64,000 nucleotides of DNA from Photobacterium indicum (GCF_003026215.1 NZ_PYOC01000006.1:186001-250000), one strand, 5' to 3'. Positions 10,275 to 19,567 are shown, counted from the first letter of the stretch. Program-made: numbers and translations. The notes: a model not told the origin generated them from the sequence alone.

Positions 10275-10350
10275 TTGACAGTGAATAGATTAATCGGTAA
10301 ACATATTAATTCAGAAGGCGTGAATAAAAATCTATTCTCCGCATTCACAT
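10275..10350 (+). promoter_or_regulatory. argC promoter with ArgR half-site-like repeats
   Basis: TTGACA (10275-10280), a 17-bp spacer and TAAACA (10298-10303) form the likely promoter. TGAAT or ATTCA half-sites of the ARG box consensus occur at 10282-10286, 10309-10313, 10321-10325 and 10342-10346 across and just after it. No single full 18-bp ARG box is perfect, so ArgR binding is inferred from clustering. Confidence 0.45.
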
Positions 10351-10403
10351 CGATTTGCATGGATAGCAAACAGATTTTTGAACAAGACGTAGGAAAAATT
10401 AAC

Positions 10404-10451
10404 ATGAACCAAGCGATGATTAACAATCAAGATTCCCTCCGACGACGCTAA
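10404..10451 (+). CDS. Putative arginine leader peptide of the argCBGH operon
   Basis: A 15-residue ORF, MNQAMINNQDSLRRR, ends in CGA-CGA-CGC immediately before TAA, 106 bases upstream of argC and downstream of its promoter. AGGA at 10391-10394 is a plausible ribosome binding site. The ORF lies inside a strong hairpin (10408-10467). Consecutive codons for the pathway's end product just before the stop are the hallmark of attenuator leader peptides (trp, his, leu, thr). CGA is also a slowly decoded codon. The frame is open upstream to 10251, but that start lies before the promoter. No arginine attenuator is known to me, so function is inferred. Confidence 0.55.
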   Translation: MNQAMINNQDSLRRR

Positions 10452-10504
10452 GTCTTAATCGCTTGGTGCCTCGCGCGCACCTCATCATTAGCTGCATCAG
10501 CAGC
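10408..10504 (+). promoter_or_regulatory. Mutually exclusive hairpins in the argC leader (attenuator candidate)
   Basis: Stem A is ACCAAGCGAT (10408-10417) with ATCGCTTGGT (10458-10467), 10 perfect pairs enclosing the arginine codons. Stem B is GGTGC (10465-10469) with GCACC (10477-10481) and shares bases 10465-10467 with stem A. Stem C is GCTGC (10491-10495) with GCAGC (10500-10504). A ribosome stalled at the arginine codons would occupy the loop of A and could disrupt it. There is no long U-run after B or C, so a classic intrinsic terminator is not evident. Confidence 0.5.
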
Positions 10505-10557
10505 GCTGTTTCAAACCAAAAGCTTTTACAATCAAAGCCAAATAAACGGAAATCATT

Positions 10558-11571
10558 ATGTTGAACACCCTTATTGTAGGCGCTAGCGGCTACACCGGTG
10601 CCGAACTAGCAAAAATGGTGCACGTACATCCACATCTTGAACTCGCTGGTTTATATGTTTCAGCCAATAGCTTAGATGCAAATAAACCTATTAGTGATTT
10701 ACATGGCCAGTTAAAAGGCATTGTTGATCTACCTCTACAGCCATTAACCAACCCTGAAGCTATTGCCCAACAAGCTGACATTGTTCTGCTTGCGACAGCG
10801 CATGAAGTTAGCCATAACCTAGCCCCTATTTTTCTTTCCGCAGGGTGTCAGGTGTTTGACTTGTCTGGTGCGTTTAGGGTTAAAGATGATGATTTTTATA
10901 AAGATTGTTATGGTTTTGAACATCAACATGTCCAGTGGTTAGAGCAAGCTGTATACGGACTTGCAGAGTGGAGTAGCGAAGCCGTAAAACAAGCACAGTT
11001 AATTGCGGTTCCGGGTTGTTACCCTACAGCGTCACAGTTGGCATTGAAGCCATTGCTTGAAGCTGGGCTTATCGATAAAAATCAATGGCCTGTTATTAAT
11101 GCTGTCAGTGGTGTTTCAGGCGCAGGTCGTAAAGCATCAATGGTGAATAGTTATTGCGAAGTGAGCCTACAAGCTTACGGTGTATTTACTCACCGGCATC
11201 AGCCTGAAATTGCTAGCCACCTTGACTGTGACGTTATTTTCACACCGCATCTTGGTAATTTTAAGCGCGGTATTCTTGCAACGATCACCGCGAAATTAGC
11301 AGATGGTGCTAATATGCAACAGGTGTCTCAGTGTATGGCTGATGCATATCAATTATCAGACGATGCCCATGCGGTTCGTTTACTGGGGGAACAAACAGCA
11401 AGTATCCAAAATGTTGTTAATACTTGTTTCTGTGATATTGGCTGGAAGGTACAAGGTCAGCACATTGTTTTAACATCAGCGATTGATAACTTATTGAAAG
11501 GTGCTTCATCACAAGCGATGCAGTGCATAAATATTCGAAATGCATTTCCGCAATTAACGGCGTTGGTATAG
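10558..11571 (+). CDS. argC: N-acetyl-gamma-glutamyl-phosphate reductase
   Basis: A 337-residue NADPH-dependent enzyme, the third step of arginine synthesis. The nucleotide-binding loop is [10 protein letters not shown] (about 8-17). The catalytic cysteine is C154 in VPGCYPTAS, and the catalytic histidine region HRHQPEI lies near 218. Length agrees with E. coli ArgC. It is the first gene of argC-argB-argG-argH(A), with argB 10 bases downstream. The operon probably responds to ArgR and, from the leader, perhaps to arginyl-tRNA supply. Confidence 0.97.
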   Translation: MLNTLIVGASGYTGAELAKMVHVHPHLELAGLYVSANSLDANKPISDLHGQLKGIVDLPLQPLTNPEAIAQQADIVLLATAHEVSHNLAPIFLSAGCQVFDLSGAFRVKDDDFYKDCYGFEHQHVQWLEQAVYGLAEWSSEAVKQAQLIAVPGCYPTASQLALKPLLEAGLIDKNQWPVINAVSGVSGAGRKASMVNSYCEVSLQAYGVFTHRHQPEIASHLDCDVIFTPHLGNFKRGILATITAKLADGANMQQVSQCMADAYQLSDDAHAVRLLGEQTASIQNVVNTCFCDIGWKVQGQHIVLTSAIDNLLKGASSQAMQCINIRNAFPQLTALV

Positions 11572-11581
11572 GAGCATCACT

Positions 11582-12361
11582 ATGAGCAAGATCCCTTTAG
11601 TTATTAAGTTAGGTGGTGCTGTTCTGTCATGTAACGACACCCTTGAAAAGTTATTTACCGCGATTAGTGCATATCAAGCCTCGGCACAGCGTCCATTACT
11701 GCTGGTACATGGTGGTGGTTATCTTGTTGATGATTTGATGAAGAAGCTGCAACTGGAAACGGTTAAGAAAGAAGGTTTGCGAGTAACACCTAAAGCGCAA
11801 ATCCCTTTCATTGCCGGTGCGTTAGCGGGAACCGCTAATAAAATGTTGCAAGGGCAAGCGATTAAATCAGGTGTCGCGGCGGTGGGTTTAAGCTTAGCCG
11901 ATGGTGGTTTGTGTCAAATTACTGAACTAGACCCAGAATTAGGATCAGTTGGTAAAGCTGCACCTGGCAATGGTGAACTGGTTAGTCAGATTATGGCATC
12001 TGGGTATTTACCAATAGTGAGCTCAATTGGTTTAGATGCCAATGGTGAGTTGATGAACGTCAATGCCGATCAAGCGGCAGTGGCAGTAGCTGCGGCATTA
12101 GATGCTGAATTAGTACTACTTTCTGATGTGAGTGGCGTATTAGATGGCAAGGGTCATTTAATTTCAGCGCTAACTGAACAACAAGCTGAAGACTTAATCA
12201 CGCAAGCGGTTATTACTGACGGAATGATAGTGAAAGTTCGTGCGGCTATTGAAGCGGCAAAAGCGTTAGGTCGTCCTATCGAAGTGGCGACGTGGCGTTA
12301 CCCCGATAAATTAGCGGCTTTGTTTGATGGGAAAAACATCGGGACCAAGTTTTCAAGTTAG
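11582..12361 (+). CDS. argB: Acetylglutamate kinase
   Basis: A 259-residue amino-acid kinase that phosphorylates N-acetylglutamate, the second step of arginine synthesis. IKLGGAVL (about 8-15) and [10 protein letters not shown] (about 41-50) are the nucleotide and substrate loops, and [15 protein letters not shown] near 160 is typical. It lacks the N-terminal helix of arginine-inhibited hexameric kinases and has the length of the E. coli enzyme, so feedback inhibition probably falls on the acetylglutamate synthase activity instead. Confidence 0.97.
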   Translation: MSKIPLVIKLGGAVLSCNDTLEKLFTAISAYQASAQRPLLLVHGGGYLVDDLMKKLQLETVKKEGLRVTPKAQIPFIAGALAGTANKMLQGQAIKSGVAAVGLSLADGGLCQITELDPELGSVGKAAPGNGELVSQIMASGYLPIVSSIGLDANGELMNVNADQAAVAVAAALDAELVLLSDVSGVLDGKGHLISALTEQQAEDLITQAVITDGMIVKVRAAIEAAKALGRPIEVATWRYPDKLAALFDGKNIGTKFSS

Positions 12362-12496
12362 GTTCTGATCAAGGTTTTAAACGAGGCACTCAGCGAAACA
12401 GAATATGTAACACCGATTTCAATCTATATTTAATAAGCAATTTTAATAAGAAGCGCCTGAGCGGTATGACCGTCGAACGGGCATAAGGAGAGCATC

Positions 12497-13711
12497 ATGA
12501 GTAAGGTAACTAAAGTCGTATTAGCCTATTCCGGCGGTCTAGATACATCAGCAATCATCCCATGGTTAAAAGAAAACTATGACTGTGAAGTTGTCGCTTT
12601 TGTGGCAGATGTTGGTCAAGGTGCAGTAGAGCTTGAAGGGATTGAAGAAAAAGCGATCGCATCTGGCGCATCATCTTGTTACATCGCCGATCTAAAAGAA
12701 GAAATGGTAGCAGATTACATCTACCCAAGCCTCAAGACAGGTGCTATTTACGAAGGTAAGTACTTGTTGGGTACGTCAATGGCACGTCCTATTATCGCGA
12801 AAGCACAAGTTGAATGTGCGTTAGCCGTTGGTGCTGATGCGGTATGTCATGGTTGTACAGGTAAAGGTAATGATCAGGTTCGTTTTGAAGGTGCGTATGC
12901 CGCGCTTGCTCCTCAATTAACGGTGATTGCACCGTGGCGTGAGTGGGATCTGCGTAGCCGTGAAGCATTGCTAGATTACCTTGCCGAGCGTGATATTCCT
13001 TGCACAGCATCACTTGAAAAAATCTACTCTCGTGATGCAAACGCATGGCACATTTCAACAGAAGGTGGCGTGTTAGAAGATACTTGGAATCAGTCGAATG
13101 AACTGTGCTGGGTATGGACGAAAGATCCTGAAGATGCACCAGAAAAAGCTGAAACTGTGTCTATTTTGGTAGAAAAAGGTGAAGTTGTTGCTGTCGATGG
13201 TGAAGCCATGTCGCCGTTTAATGCCCTGACTTACCTGAATGAAAAAGGTGCAGAGCACGGTGTGGGCCGTATCGATATCGTTGAAAACCGTTTGGTTGGT
13301 ATTAAGTCTCGTGGTTGTTATGAAACACCAGGTGGCACAATCATGAACGAAGCGTTACGTGCGGTAGAGCAATTAGTGCTTGATAAAGAGTCGTATGAAT
13401 TCCGTGAGACGGTAGGGCTTAAAGCGTCACACCTGATTTATGACGGTCGTTGGTTTACCCCGCTTTGTAAATCGATGTTAGCGGCAGCAGATGAATTGGC
13501 TCAAGATGTGAGTGGTGAAGTTGTCGTGAAACTGTATAAAGGTCAAGCTACAGTGATTCAGAAACGTTCAGTGAATAGCTTGTACTCTGAAGAGTTTGCA
13601 ACCTTCGGTGAAGATGAAGTCTATGATCACAGCCATGCTGGTGGTTTCATTCGCCTTTACTCGCTAGCAAGTCGTATCCGTGCATTGAACACACAGAAAA
13701 AACAAAAATAA
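12497..13711 (+). CDS. argG: Argininosuccinate synthase
   Basis: A 404-residue ATP-dependent ligase joining citrulline and aspartate. The PP-loop is [12 protein letters not shown] (about 9-20). [13 protein letters not shown] near 118-130 and [10 protein letters not shown] near 315 are family signatures. It follows argB after a 135-bp gap with no obvious terminator. AAGGAGAG before the ATG is a strong ribosome binding site. argF, present between argB and argG in Moritella-type clusters, is absent, so ornithine carbamoyltransferase must be encoded elsewhere. Confidence 0.97.
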   Translation: MSKVTKVVLAYSGGLDTSAIIPWLKENYDCEVVAFVADVGQGAVELEGIEEKAIASGASSCYIADLKEEMVADYIYPSLKTGAIYEGKYLLGTSMARPIIAKAQVECALAVGADAVCHGCTGKGNDQVRFEGAYAALAPQLTVIAPWREWDLRSREALLDYLAERDIPCTASLEKIYSRDANAWHISTEGGVLEDTWNQSNELCWVWTKDPEDAPEKAETVSILVEKGEVVAVDGEAMSPFNALTYLNEKGAEHGVGRIDIVENRLVGIKSRGCYETPGGTIMNEALRAVEQLVLDKESYEFRETVGLKASHLIYDGRWFTPLCKSMLAAADELAQDVSGEVVVKLYKGQATVIQKRSVNSLYSEEFATFGEDEVYDHSHAGGFIRLYSLASRIRALNTQKKQK

Positions 13712-13823
13712 CAAAGTGACTTTCATCTTGCCTTTTGACTGAATATTGCGGAAGGTGAGATGAGCGGTTACAACAATAATGAAGCAATGAGCAAGTCGAG
13801 CAGTAAAGCATAGGAGTAGTACC

Positions 13824-15701
13824 ATGGCATTATGGGGCGGACGTTTTAGTCAGGCAGCTGACACACGGTTTAAGCAGTTTAACGATTCATTACGTTTTGA
13901 TTACCGTTTGGCGGAGCAAGACATCGTTGGTTCTATTGCATGGTCAAAAGCATTACGACAGGTTGATGTTTTAACCGAAGAAGAACAGCAGCGTTTAGAG
14001 TTAGCATTGAATGAGCTAAAGCTAGCGGTAATGGAAGATCCAGAGCAAATTTTGCGTTCTGATGCTGAAGATATTCATAGTTGGGTTGAGCAGCAACTGA
14101 TCAGCAAAGTGGGTGATCTGGGTAAAAAGTTGCACACAGGGCGCTCTCGTAATGACCAAGTGGCAACCGATTTAAAACTCTGGTGCCGTCAACAAGGTCA
14201 ACAGCTTCTGCTTATGCTCGACAAATTACAGAATCAATTTGTTTCTGTAGCTCGTGATCATCAAGGTACGGTATTGCCGGGTTATACGCACTTGCAGCGC
14301 GCCCAGCCTGTTACCTTTGCCCACTGGTGCTTGGCGTATGTTGAGATGTTTGAGCGTGACCACTCTCGTCTAAGTGATGCACTAGACCGCCTTGATACCT
14401 GCCCGTTAGGATCCGGTGCGTTAGCGGGAACGGCATACCCTATTGATCGTGAAGTACTTGCGCACAGTTTAGGTTTCCACCGTGCGACCCGTAACAGTTT
14501 AGATTCAGTATCTGATCGTGATCATGTGATGGAGCTACTTTCTGTTGCTTCTATCTCGATGCTTCACCTCTCGCGTATGGCTGAAGATTTAATTTTTTAC
14601 AACTCAGGTGAATCAAACTTCATCGAGTTAGCAGATACAGTGACATCAGGGTCGTCTTTGATGCCACAGAAGAAAAACCCCGATGCTCTCGAACTTATCC
14701 GTGGTAAATGTGGCCGTGTTTACGGTGCAATGACGGGGATGATGATGACTGTTAAAGCTTTACCTCTGGCATACAACAAAGACATGCAAGAAGACAAAGA
14801 AGGTCTTTTTGATGCGCTTGATAGCTGGCACGACTGTATGGAAATGGCAGCGTTATGTTTCGACGGCATTCAGGTGAATAAAGAGCGTACCCTAGAGGCG
14901 GCAATGCAAGGCTATTCGAATGCAACCGAGCTGGCTGATTACTTGGTCGCGAAAGGTATTCCATTCCGTGAAGCTCACCATATTGTGGGGGTTGCTGTTG
15001 TTGCTGCCATTGCAAAAGGATGCGCGTTAGAAGAATTGTCTCTCGATGAAATGAAACAATTCTCGGTTGTTATTGAAGAGGATGTTTATCCAATTCTGAC
15101 TATCCAGTCATGTCTTGATAAACGTTGTGCCTTAGGCGGTGTCGCACCCAATCAGGTTGATTATGCGATTGAGCAGGTCGAGAAGCGTTTAGAGAAACGT
15201 TATTCACCGGGCGTGAAAGTACGTGGTGCGCGTTTAACTGATCTTGATGCCATTGAAAGCATGGTGGTTTACTGGGCTGGACTGGGTGAAAACTTGCCGA
15301 GAAAACGTAATGAATTAGTCCGAGATATTGGCTCATTTGCAGTGGCAGAACACCATGGTGTCGTAACGGGCTGTGCGTCGTTGTATGTTTATGATTCAGG
15401 GTTAGCTGAAATCCGTTCGTTAGGTATCGAAGCGGGTTGGCAAGAACAAGGTCAGGGGAAAGCGATTGTTGAACATTTGATTGAGAAAGCCGATCAAATG
15501 GCAATCAAAAAGGTTTTTGTACTGACACGACTGCCAGAGTTTTTCATGAAGCAGGGTTTTATTCCAACCTCGAAATCATTACTGCCAGAAAAAGTGATGA
15601 AAGATTGTGACCGTTGTCCACGTCAGCATGCGTGTGATGAAGTGGCACTAGAGGTGCGTTTAGGTTGCGAACAAGCAATCCCAACGGTGAACGTCGCGTA
15701 A
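13824..15701 (+). CDS. argH: ArgH-ArgA fusion: argininosuccinate lyase with N-acetylglutamate synthase domain
   Basis: A 625-residue two-domain protein. Residues 1 to about 457 are argininosuccinate lyase, the last arginine step, with the fumarase-superfamily signature [11 protein letters not shown] near 278-288 and HTGRSRND near 110. A linker leads to a GNAT acyltransferase domain (about 462-610) with the acetyl-CoA motif [20 protein letters not shown] near 530. This is the argH(A) fusion described in Moritella and Vibrio, combining the first and last arginine steps. A Cys-containing tail ([10 protein letters not shown]) ends the protein. A terminator follows. Confidence 0.96.
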   Translation: MALWGGRFSQAADTRFKQFNDSLRFDYRLAEQDIVGSIAWSKALRQVDVLTEEEQQRLELALNELKLAVMEDPEQILRSDAEDIHSWVEQQLISKVGDLGKKLHTGRSRNDQVATDLKLWCRQQGQQLLLMLDKLQNQFVSVARDHQGTVLPGYTHLQRAQPVTFAHWCLAYVEMFERDHSRLSDALDRLDTCPLGSGALAGTAYPIDREVLAHSLGFHRATRNSLDSVSDRDHVMELLSVASISMLHLSRMAEDLIFYNSGESNFIELADTVTSGSSLMPQKKNPDALELIRGKCGRVYGAMTGMMMTVKALPLAYNKDMQEDKEGLFDALDSWHDCMEMAALCFDGIQVNKERTLEAAMQGYSNATELADYLVAKGIPFREAHHIVGVAVVAAIAKGCALEELSLDEMKQFSVVIEEDVYPILTIQSCLDKRCALGGVAPNQVDYAIEQVEKRLEKRYSPGVKVRGARLTDLDAIESMVVYWAGLGENLPRKRNELVRDIGSFAVAEHHGVVTGCASLYVYDSGLAEIRSLGIEAGWQEQGQGKAIVEHLIEKADQMAIKKVFVLTRLPEFFMKQGFIPTSKSLLPEKVMKDCDRCPRQHACDEVALEVRLGCEQAIPTVNVA

Positions 15702-15715
15702 CCGTACGAATCAAT

Positions 15716-15751
15716 CCGGTAACTATGTAAAATGTAGTACCGGGTTTTTTA
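15716..15751 (+). terminator. Terminator of the arg operon
   Basis: CCGGT (15716-15720) pairs with ACCGG (15739-15743), with an inner CTA/TAG pair, followed by six T residues. It touches the 3' end of the convergent small gene. Confidence 0.75.
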
Positions 15752-15997
15752 TTGGCGTAAGTACCGAGACAAAGCCGTGATGAGGTGAGCGATAAGTAAT
15801 AATGAGAAAGCACTGGCTGCGAATATTAATGTTATAGATTCAACTACCGTGGGGGTATCTTGATAAAAATACCACCAAGCTCCCCAACTCAAGCTACTTA
15901 GTAAGGCCAGTTGCCACATGCATTGACGGCAGCGACCGATCTTGTTTTTAAATGCTTGTTGGCTGAATGCGTCATTTTTACAGAGGTTACATCCCAT
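15749..15997 (-). CDS. DUF3624-like zinc-ribbon membrane protein
   Basis: An 82-residue protein starting MGCNLCKNDAF. Two CxxC pairs (CNLC near 3-6, CRQC near 23-26) could bind a metal. Two hydrophobic segments follow (about 30-45 and 53-73). It resembles the DUF3624 family common in Vibrionaceae, of unknown function. A GTG start 3 codons upstream (16006) is possible. It is convergent with argH and upstream of the redox locus, with no evidence of a shared transcript. Confidence 0.75.
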   Translation of the reverse strand: MGCNLCKNDAFSQQAFKNKIGRCRQCMWQLALLSSLSWGAWWYFYQDTPTVVESITLIFAASAFSLLLIAHLITALSRYLRQ

Positions 15998-16060
15998 CAG
16001 GCTCACTCTAATTAACGAATGTCGCTAGTATTGTACCGCTCGACGATCTCGGTGTAACGA

Positions 16061-16086
16061 AAAAAGCCCTCCGTAGGGGGGAGGGC
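16061..16086 (-). terminator. Terminator of the flavoprotein reductase gene
   Basis: On the minus strand GCCCTCC pairs with GGAGGGC, followed by six T residues. Confidence 0.8.
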
Positions 16087-16143
16087 AAAGAATTTTACAG
16101 GATTATTTTACTGGTTATTAAGAGTGCTTGTGCGTCGTACTTA

Positions 16144-17595
16144 TTAACAACCAGGGCCACAGTCTAGGCAGTGTTTAATCATATCTGGACCAAGGTGCAA
16201 TTTAGCGTTTAGATCGCGCAGTGCAGTACGTACACCTTCTTCAATTACGGGATGGTAAAATGGCATATCCAGCATTTCAGCAACGGTCATTTTGCTCTGG
16301 TGTGCCCATGCCAATAGGTGTGCTAAATGCTCAGCGTTTGGACCAATCATCTCAGCCCCAAGGAAGCGACCTGTACCGTGTTCACCATACACATGCAGCA
16401 TGCCTTTGTTTCGTAACATAACGCGAGAGCGACCTTGCCCTTCGAAAGAAACGAAACCTGTTTCAAAGCACCCGCAAGTACCTAAACGTGTCGTAAGTTC
16501 TTTGTAAGTTTCTCCCACCATCGCGATTTGTGGATCTGAGAACACCGCAGAAATCTTTGAGCGACGAAGACCGGCTCGGATCTCAGGATAACGACCTGCA
16601 TTATCACCCGCGATACGTGCTTGGTCTGCTGCTTCATGCAGTAATGGAAGCTGGTTGCTTGCATCACCGGCAATAAATATCGAGCTTATTGATGTTTGCA
16701 TGGTGTAGTAATCAGCCACTGGTACGCCACGCGCATCAAGCTCTAAGCTGGTATTGTCGATATCTAACTGATCAACATTAGGACGTCGACCTGTTGTCGC
16801 TAATACATAATCAACGGTAATTTCTTTTAGCTCACCCTCTTTACCAATATATTTAATCTCAACCACATCACCTTCACGCTTCATGCTTTCTACTTGCACA
16901 TCAGCATCAAGGTAGAATTCTTCATTGAAAGATTTATAAGCGTAAGCCATGACGTCAGGATCGGTCAGTGGACCTACTTGGCCGCCTAGACCAAACATAA
17001 TGACTTCAACCCCTAGACGCTTAAGTGCTTGACCTAGTTCCAAGCCAATAACACCTGGACCAAATACTGCGACTGAATTAGGTAAGTCATTCCATTCAAA
17101 AACATCATCATTAATGATTAGACGATCACCGAGCTCATTCCATACTGCTGGGTAAGCAGGGCGAGAACCCGTTGCGACAACAATACGCTTAGCAACGATC
17201 TTGGTGTGATCATCGACGATTAAGGTATTATCATCGGCAAATTTTGCGTAGCCAATAATCTTGTCTCCGGCTGGAATTTCGTCAACCCCTTCCAAAACGA
17301 ATCCGACAAAGCGATCGCGTTCGCTTTTAACGCGAGCCATGACTTCTTGACCGTTAATCACGATTTCACCTTGAGGGTGAATGCCGAAGCCGGGTGCTTT
17401 TTCGATTTGATGAACGCTTTCAGCGGCTGCGATAAGTAGCTTCGATGGCATGCAACCTACGCGAGCACATGTGGTGCCGTATTGGCCACCTTCAATCATC
17501 ACAACACTGTCAGTGTGTGCTTTTGCTGCACGATAAGCACCAAGACCAGCAGTACCACCACCAATAACAGCTACATCAACATTCAAGGTTTTCAT
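16144..17595 (-). CDS. Dihydrolipoamide dehydrogenase-like flavoprotein with C-terminal Cys tail
   Basis: A 483-residue pyridine nucleotide-disulfide oxidoreductase. It has FAD loop VIGGGTAGLGAY (about 10-21), redox-active C43/C48 in TCARVGCMPSK, NAD(P) loop FGPGVIGLELG near 178-188, a second FAD motif IFIAGDA near 312, and the C-terminal His-Glu pair in YHPVIEEG. It ends in CLDCGPGC (C476, C479, C483), unusual for lipoamide dehydrogenases. It lies downstream of the Prx-Grx fusion gene, suggesting a role in peroxide reduction rather than in a 2-oxoacid dehydrogenase complex. The start was chosen from GGAGATACCCAAATG; the frame runs 20 codons further. Confidence 0.88.
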   Translation of the reverse strand: MKTLNVDVAVIGGGTAGLGAYRAAKAHTDSVVMIEGGQYGTTCARVGCMPSKLLIAAAESVHQIEKAPGFGIHPQGEIVINGQEVMARVKSERDRFVGFVLEGVDEIPAGDKIIGYAKFADDNTLIVDDHTKIVAKRIVVATGSRPAYPAVWNELGDRLIINDDVFEWNDLPNSVAVFGPGVIGLELGQALKRLGVEVIMFGLGGQVGPLTDPDVMAYAYKSFNEEFYLDADVQVESMKREGDVVEIKYIGKEGELKEITVDYVLATTGRRPNVDQLDIDNTSLELDARGVPVADYYTMQTSISSIFIAGDASNQLPLLHEAADQARIAGDNAGRYPEIRAGLRRSKISAVFSDPQIAMVGETYKELTTRLGTCGCFETGFVSFEGQGRSRVMLRNKGMLHVYGEHGTGRFLGAEMIGPNAEHLAHLLAWAHQSKMTVAEMLDMPFYHPVIEEGVRTALRDLNAKLHLGPDMIKHCLDCGPGC

Positions 17596-17712
17596 TTGGG
17601 TATCTCCGAGCAAAATCAAAAAAGGCGAGACGAAAAATACAGATTGTCTCGCCAATTATTTGTTGGCTTTTCTAGTTTAAGTAACGGGTGTTACTTGAGG
17701 TTTATCACTTTC

Positions 17713-18441
17713 TTAAGCTAAGTATGTTTCTAATTCTTCACTGCCACCAATGTGCTTACCACCGATGAATACCTGAGGAACTGTGCTGCGACCTGTGATA
17801 GCACGTAGGCTGACAGTTGTTGCATCTTTACCTAATACCACTTCTTCGTACTGCAGGCCTTTGTCGATTAGGTTCTGCTTTGCTTTTGCACAGAATGGAC
17901 AACCAGGCTTAGAGAATACGGTGATTGATTCTTGTAGTTTGTGGTCTGGTGCAACGTAGTTAAGCATAGTGTCGGCATCAGAAACTTTGAACGGGTCGCC
18001 TGGTTCTTCTTGCTCAACAAACATTTTTTCAACAACGCCGTTTTTAACCAGCATGCTGTAACGCCATGAACGAGGACCAAAACCTAGGTCTTCTTTATCA
18101 ACCAGCATGTCCATGCCTTTCGAGAATTCACCGTTACCATCTGGAATGAATGTGATGTTTTCTGCTTCTTGGTCTGCTTTCCATGCGTTCATTACAAACG
18201 TATCGTTAACTGACACACACACAATCTCATCAACGCCATGCTCTGCAAATACTGATGCTAGCTCGTTATAGCGAGGTAAATGGCTTGAAGAACAAGTCGG
18301 TGTAAATGCACCTGGTAGGCTAAACAAAACCACTGTCTTGTTTGCGAATAGTTCCTCTGTTGTAACATCTACCCATGCATCGCCTTGGCGAGTATGGAAT
18401 GTTACTTGTGGTACAGCCTGACCTTCTTTAGATGCGAACAT
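17713..18441 (-). CDS. prxA: Peroxiredoxin 5-glutaredoxin fusion
   Basis: A 242-residue hybrid. The Prx5 domain (about 1-160) has peroxidatic C50 in [12 protein letters not shown]. The C-terminal glutaredoxin domain (about 170-242) has CPFC at C181/C184 and the cis-proline motif TVPQVF. Such hybrids, known from Haemophilus and Vibrio, reduce peroxides with glutathione. It is divergent from oxyR with an OxyR operator between them, so induction by peroxide is very likely. The start was chosen from AAGGAATTACATTATG and the match to the 241-residue Haemophilus protein; the frame runs 13 codons further. The symbol follows Vibrio cholerae usage. Confidence 0.93.
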   Translation of the reverse strand: MFASKEGQAVPQVTFHTRQGDAWVDVTTEELFANKTVVLFSLPGAFTPTCSSSHLPRYNELASVFAEHGVDEIVCVSVNDTFVMNAWKADQEAENITFIPDGNGEFSKGMDMLVDKEDLGFGPRSWRYSMLVKNGVVEKMFVEQEEPGDPFKVSDADTMLNYVAPDHKLQESITVFSKPGCPFCAKAKQNLIDKGLQYEEVVLGKDATTVSLRAITGRSTVPQVFIGGKHIGGSEELETYLA

Positions 18442-18547
18442 AATGTAATTCCTTAAATTTAAAATATTTATTTGATTCAATCGGAGCGTAGCAATCTGTG
18501 CTCCCTTTTGATGTGATGATTATGTGATTTTTGGCTTGATAGCTCCA

Positions 18548-18584
18548 ATCGTTTGCTGCTATGGTTTTGATAGTTTATACCTAT
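18548..18584. promoter_or_regulatory. OxyR operator between prxA and oxyR
   Basis: The OxyR consensus is four ATAG/CTAT elements at fixed spacing. Here ATCG-N7-CTAT-N7-ATAG-N7-CTAT matches 15 of the 16 element bases with exact spacing. It lies immediately upstream of the oxyR start (18604), fitting autoregulation and activation of the divergent prxA. Confidence 0.88.
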
Positions 18585-18603
18585 CGTTGGAAATCAGAGC
18601 AAT

Positions 18604-19503
18604 ATGAACATTCGTGATCTTGAATACCTTATCGCTTTATCAGAGCACAAGCATTTCAGAAAAGCCGCAGAGTCGTGTTTTGTCAGCCAACCTACATTAA
18701 GTGGACAGATCAAGAAATTGGAGGATGAGCTAGGTGTGTCTTTATTAGAACGCACCAGTCGTCGGGTACTTTTTACTGATGCTGGATTGAACCTAGTTGC
18801 TCAAGCGCAAAAAGTACTGCTGGAGGTGAAGGTGCTAACGGAACTGGCGAGTCAGCAAGGGGAGAGTATGAGTGGACCACTTCATATTGGGTTTATTCCT
18901 ACTGTTGGTCCCTATTTATTGCCATTAATTATTCCAATGTTTAGGGAATCGTTTCCTGATCTCGAACTGTTTCTTCATGAAGCACAAACCAGTCAATTAA
19001 CGCATTTATTAGAAGAAGGTAAATTAGACTGTATTTTGCTGGCGGCAGTAAAAGAAACAGAAAGCTTCATTGAATTGCCACTCTATGATGAACCTATGGT
19101 CGTGGCCGTGCCTGACACCCATCCTTGGGCAGAAAAAACGGAGATGGATATGGCTAGCCTTCATGGCGAAACGCTCTTGATGCTGGGGGATGGGCATTGC
19201 TTACGTGATCAGGCTATGGGGTTCTGTTTTGCGGCTGGGGCGAATGAAGATGGGCGTTTTAAAGCTACGAGCCTAGAAACATTGCGTAATATGGTTGCAG
19301 CAGGAAGTGGGATAACGTTATTACCGCAACTCGCGACCCCAAAAGAGCGTAGCCGTGATGGTGTTTGTTATATCAAGGTTCACGACCCGATCCCGACCCG
19401 TTTAATTACTTTATGTTATCGCCCTGGCTCACCATTACGTACTCGCTATGAAAAAATAGCGACAGAAATTAAAGATCGCATGGTGACGTATTTTGAACAA
19501 TAA
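18604..19503 (+). CDS. oxyR: Hydrogen peroxide-sensing regulator OxyR
   Basis: A 299-residue LysR-type regulator. The winged-helix domain starts MNIRDLEYLIALSEHKHFRKA. The sensing cysteines C199 and C208 (GHCLRDQAMGFC) are at the same positions as in E. coli OxyR, where peroxide forms a disulfide between them that activates the protein. Conservation of both cysteines separates it from other LysR regulators. It is divergent from prxA and overlaps its own operator. A terminator at 19531 separates it from convergent mrcA. Confidence 0.96.
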   Translation: MNIRDLEYLIALSEHKHFRKAAESCFVSQPTLSGQIKKLEDELGVSLLERTSRRVLFTDAGLNLVAQAQKVLLEVKVLTELASQQGESMSGPLHIGFIPTVGPYLLPLIIPMFRESFPDLELFLHEAQTSQLTHLLEEGKLDCILLAAVKETESFIELPLYDEPMVVAVPDTHPWAEKTEMDMASLHGETLLMLGDGHCLRDQAMGFCFAAGANEDGRFKATSLETLRNMVAAGSGITLLPQLATPKERSRDGVCYIKVHDPIPTRLITLCYRPGSPLRTRYEKIATEIKDRMVTYFEQ

Positions 19504-19530
19504 CGACTAGGTCGTAGTTGAGGCATAAAA

Positions 19531-19567
19531 AAAGAGCGCTAATACTGGTGTTGTATTGGCGCTCTTT
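19531..19567. terminator. Bidirectional terminator between oxyR and mrcA
   Basis: A 15-bp stem with one mismatch, AAAGAGCGC-AATAC with GTATT-GCGCTCTTT, flanked by A-runs and T-runs. Confidence 0.85.

Noticed and set aside
10251..10403. Longer frame of 66 codons ending in the Arg-Arg-Arg peptide
   Set aside because: Its start lies upstream of the likely argC promoter (TTGACA at 10275), and its hydrophobic beginning has no continuity with the rest. The short ORF at 10404 is better supported.
10130..10426. Minus-strand 98-codon frame in the ppc-argC spacer (argE candidate position)
   Set aside because: It does not resemble acetylornithine deacetylase, is too short, and overlaps the argC promoter and leader.
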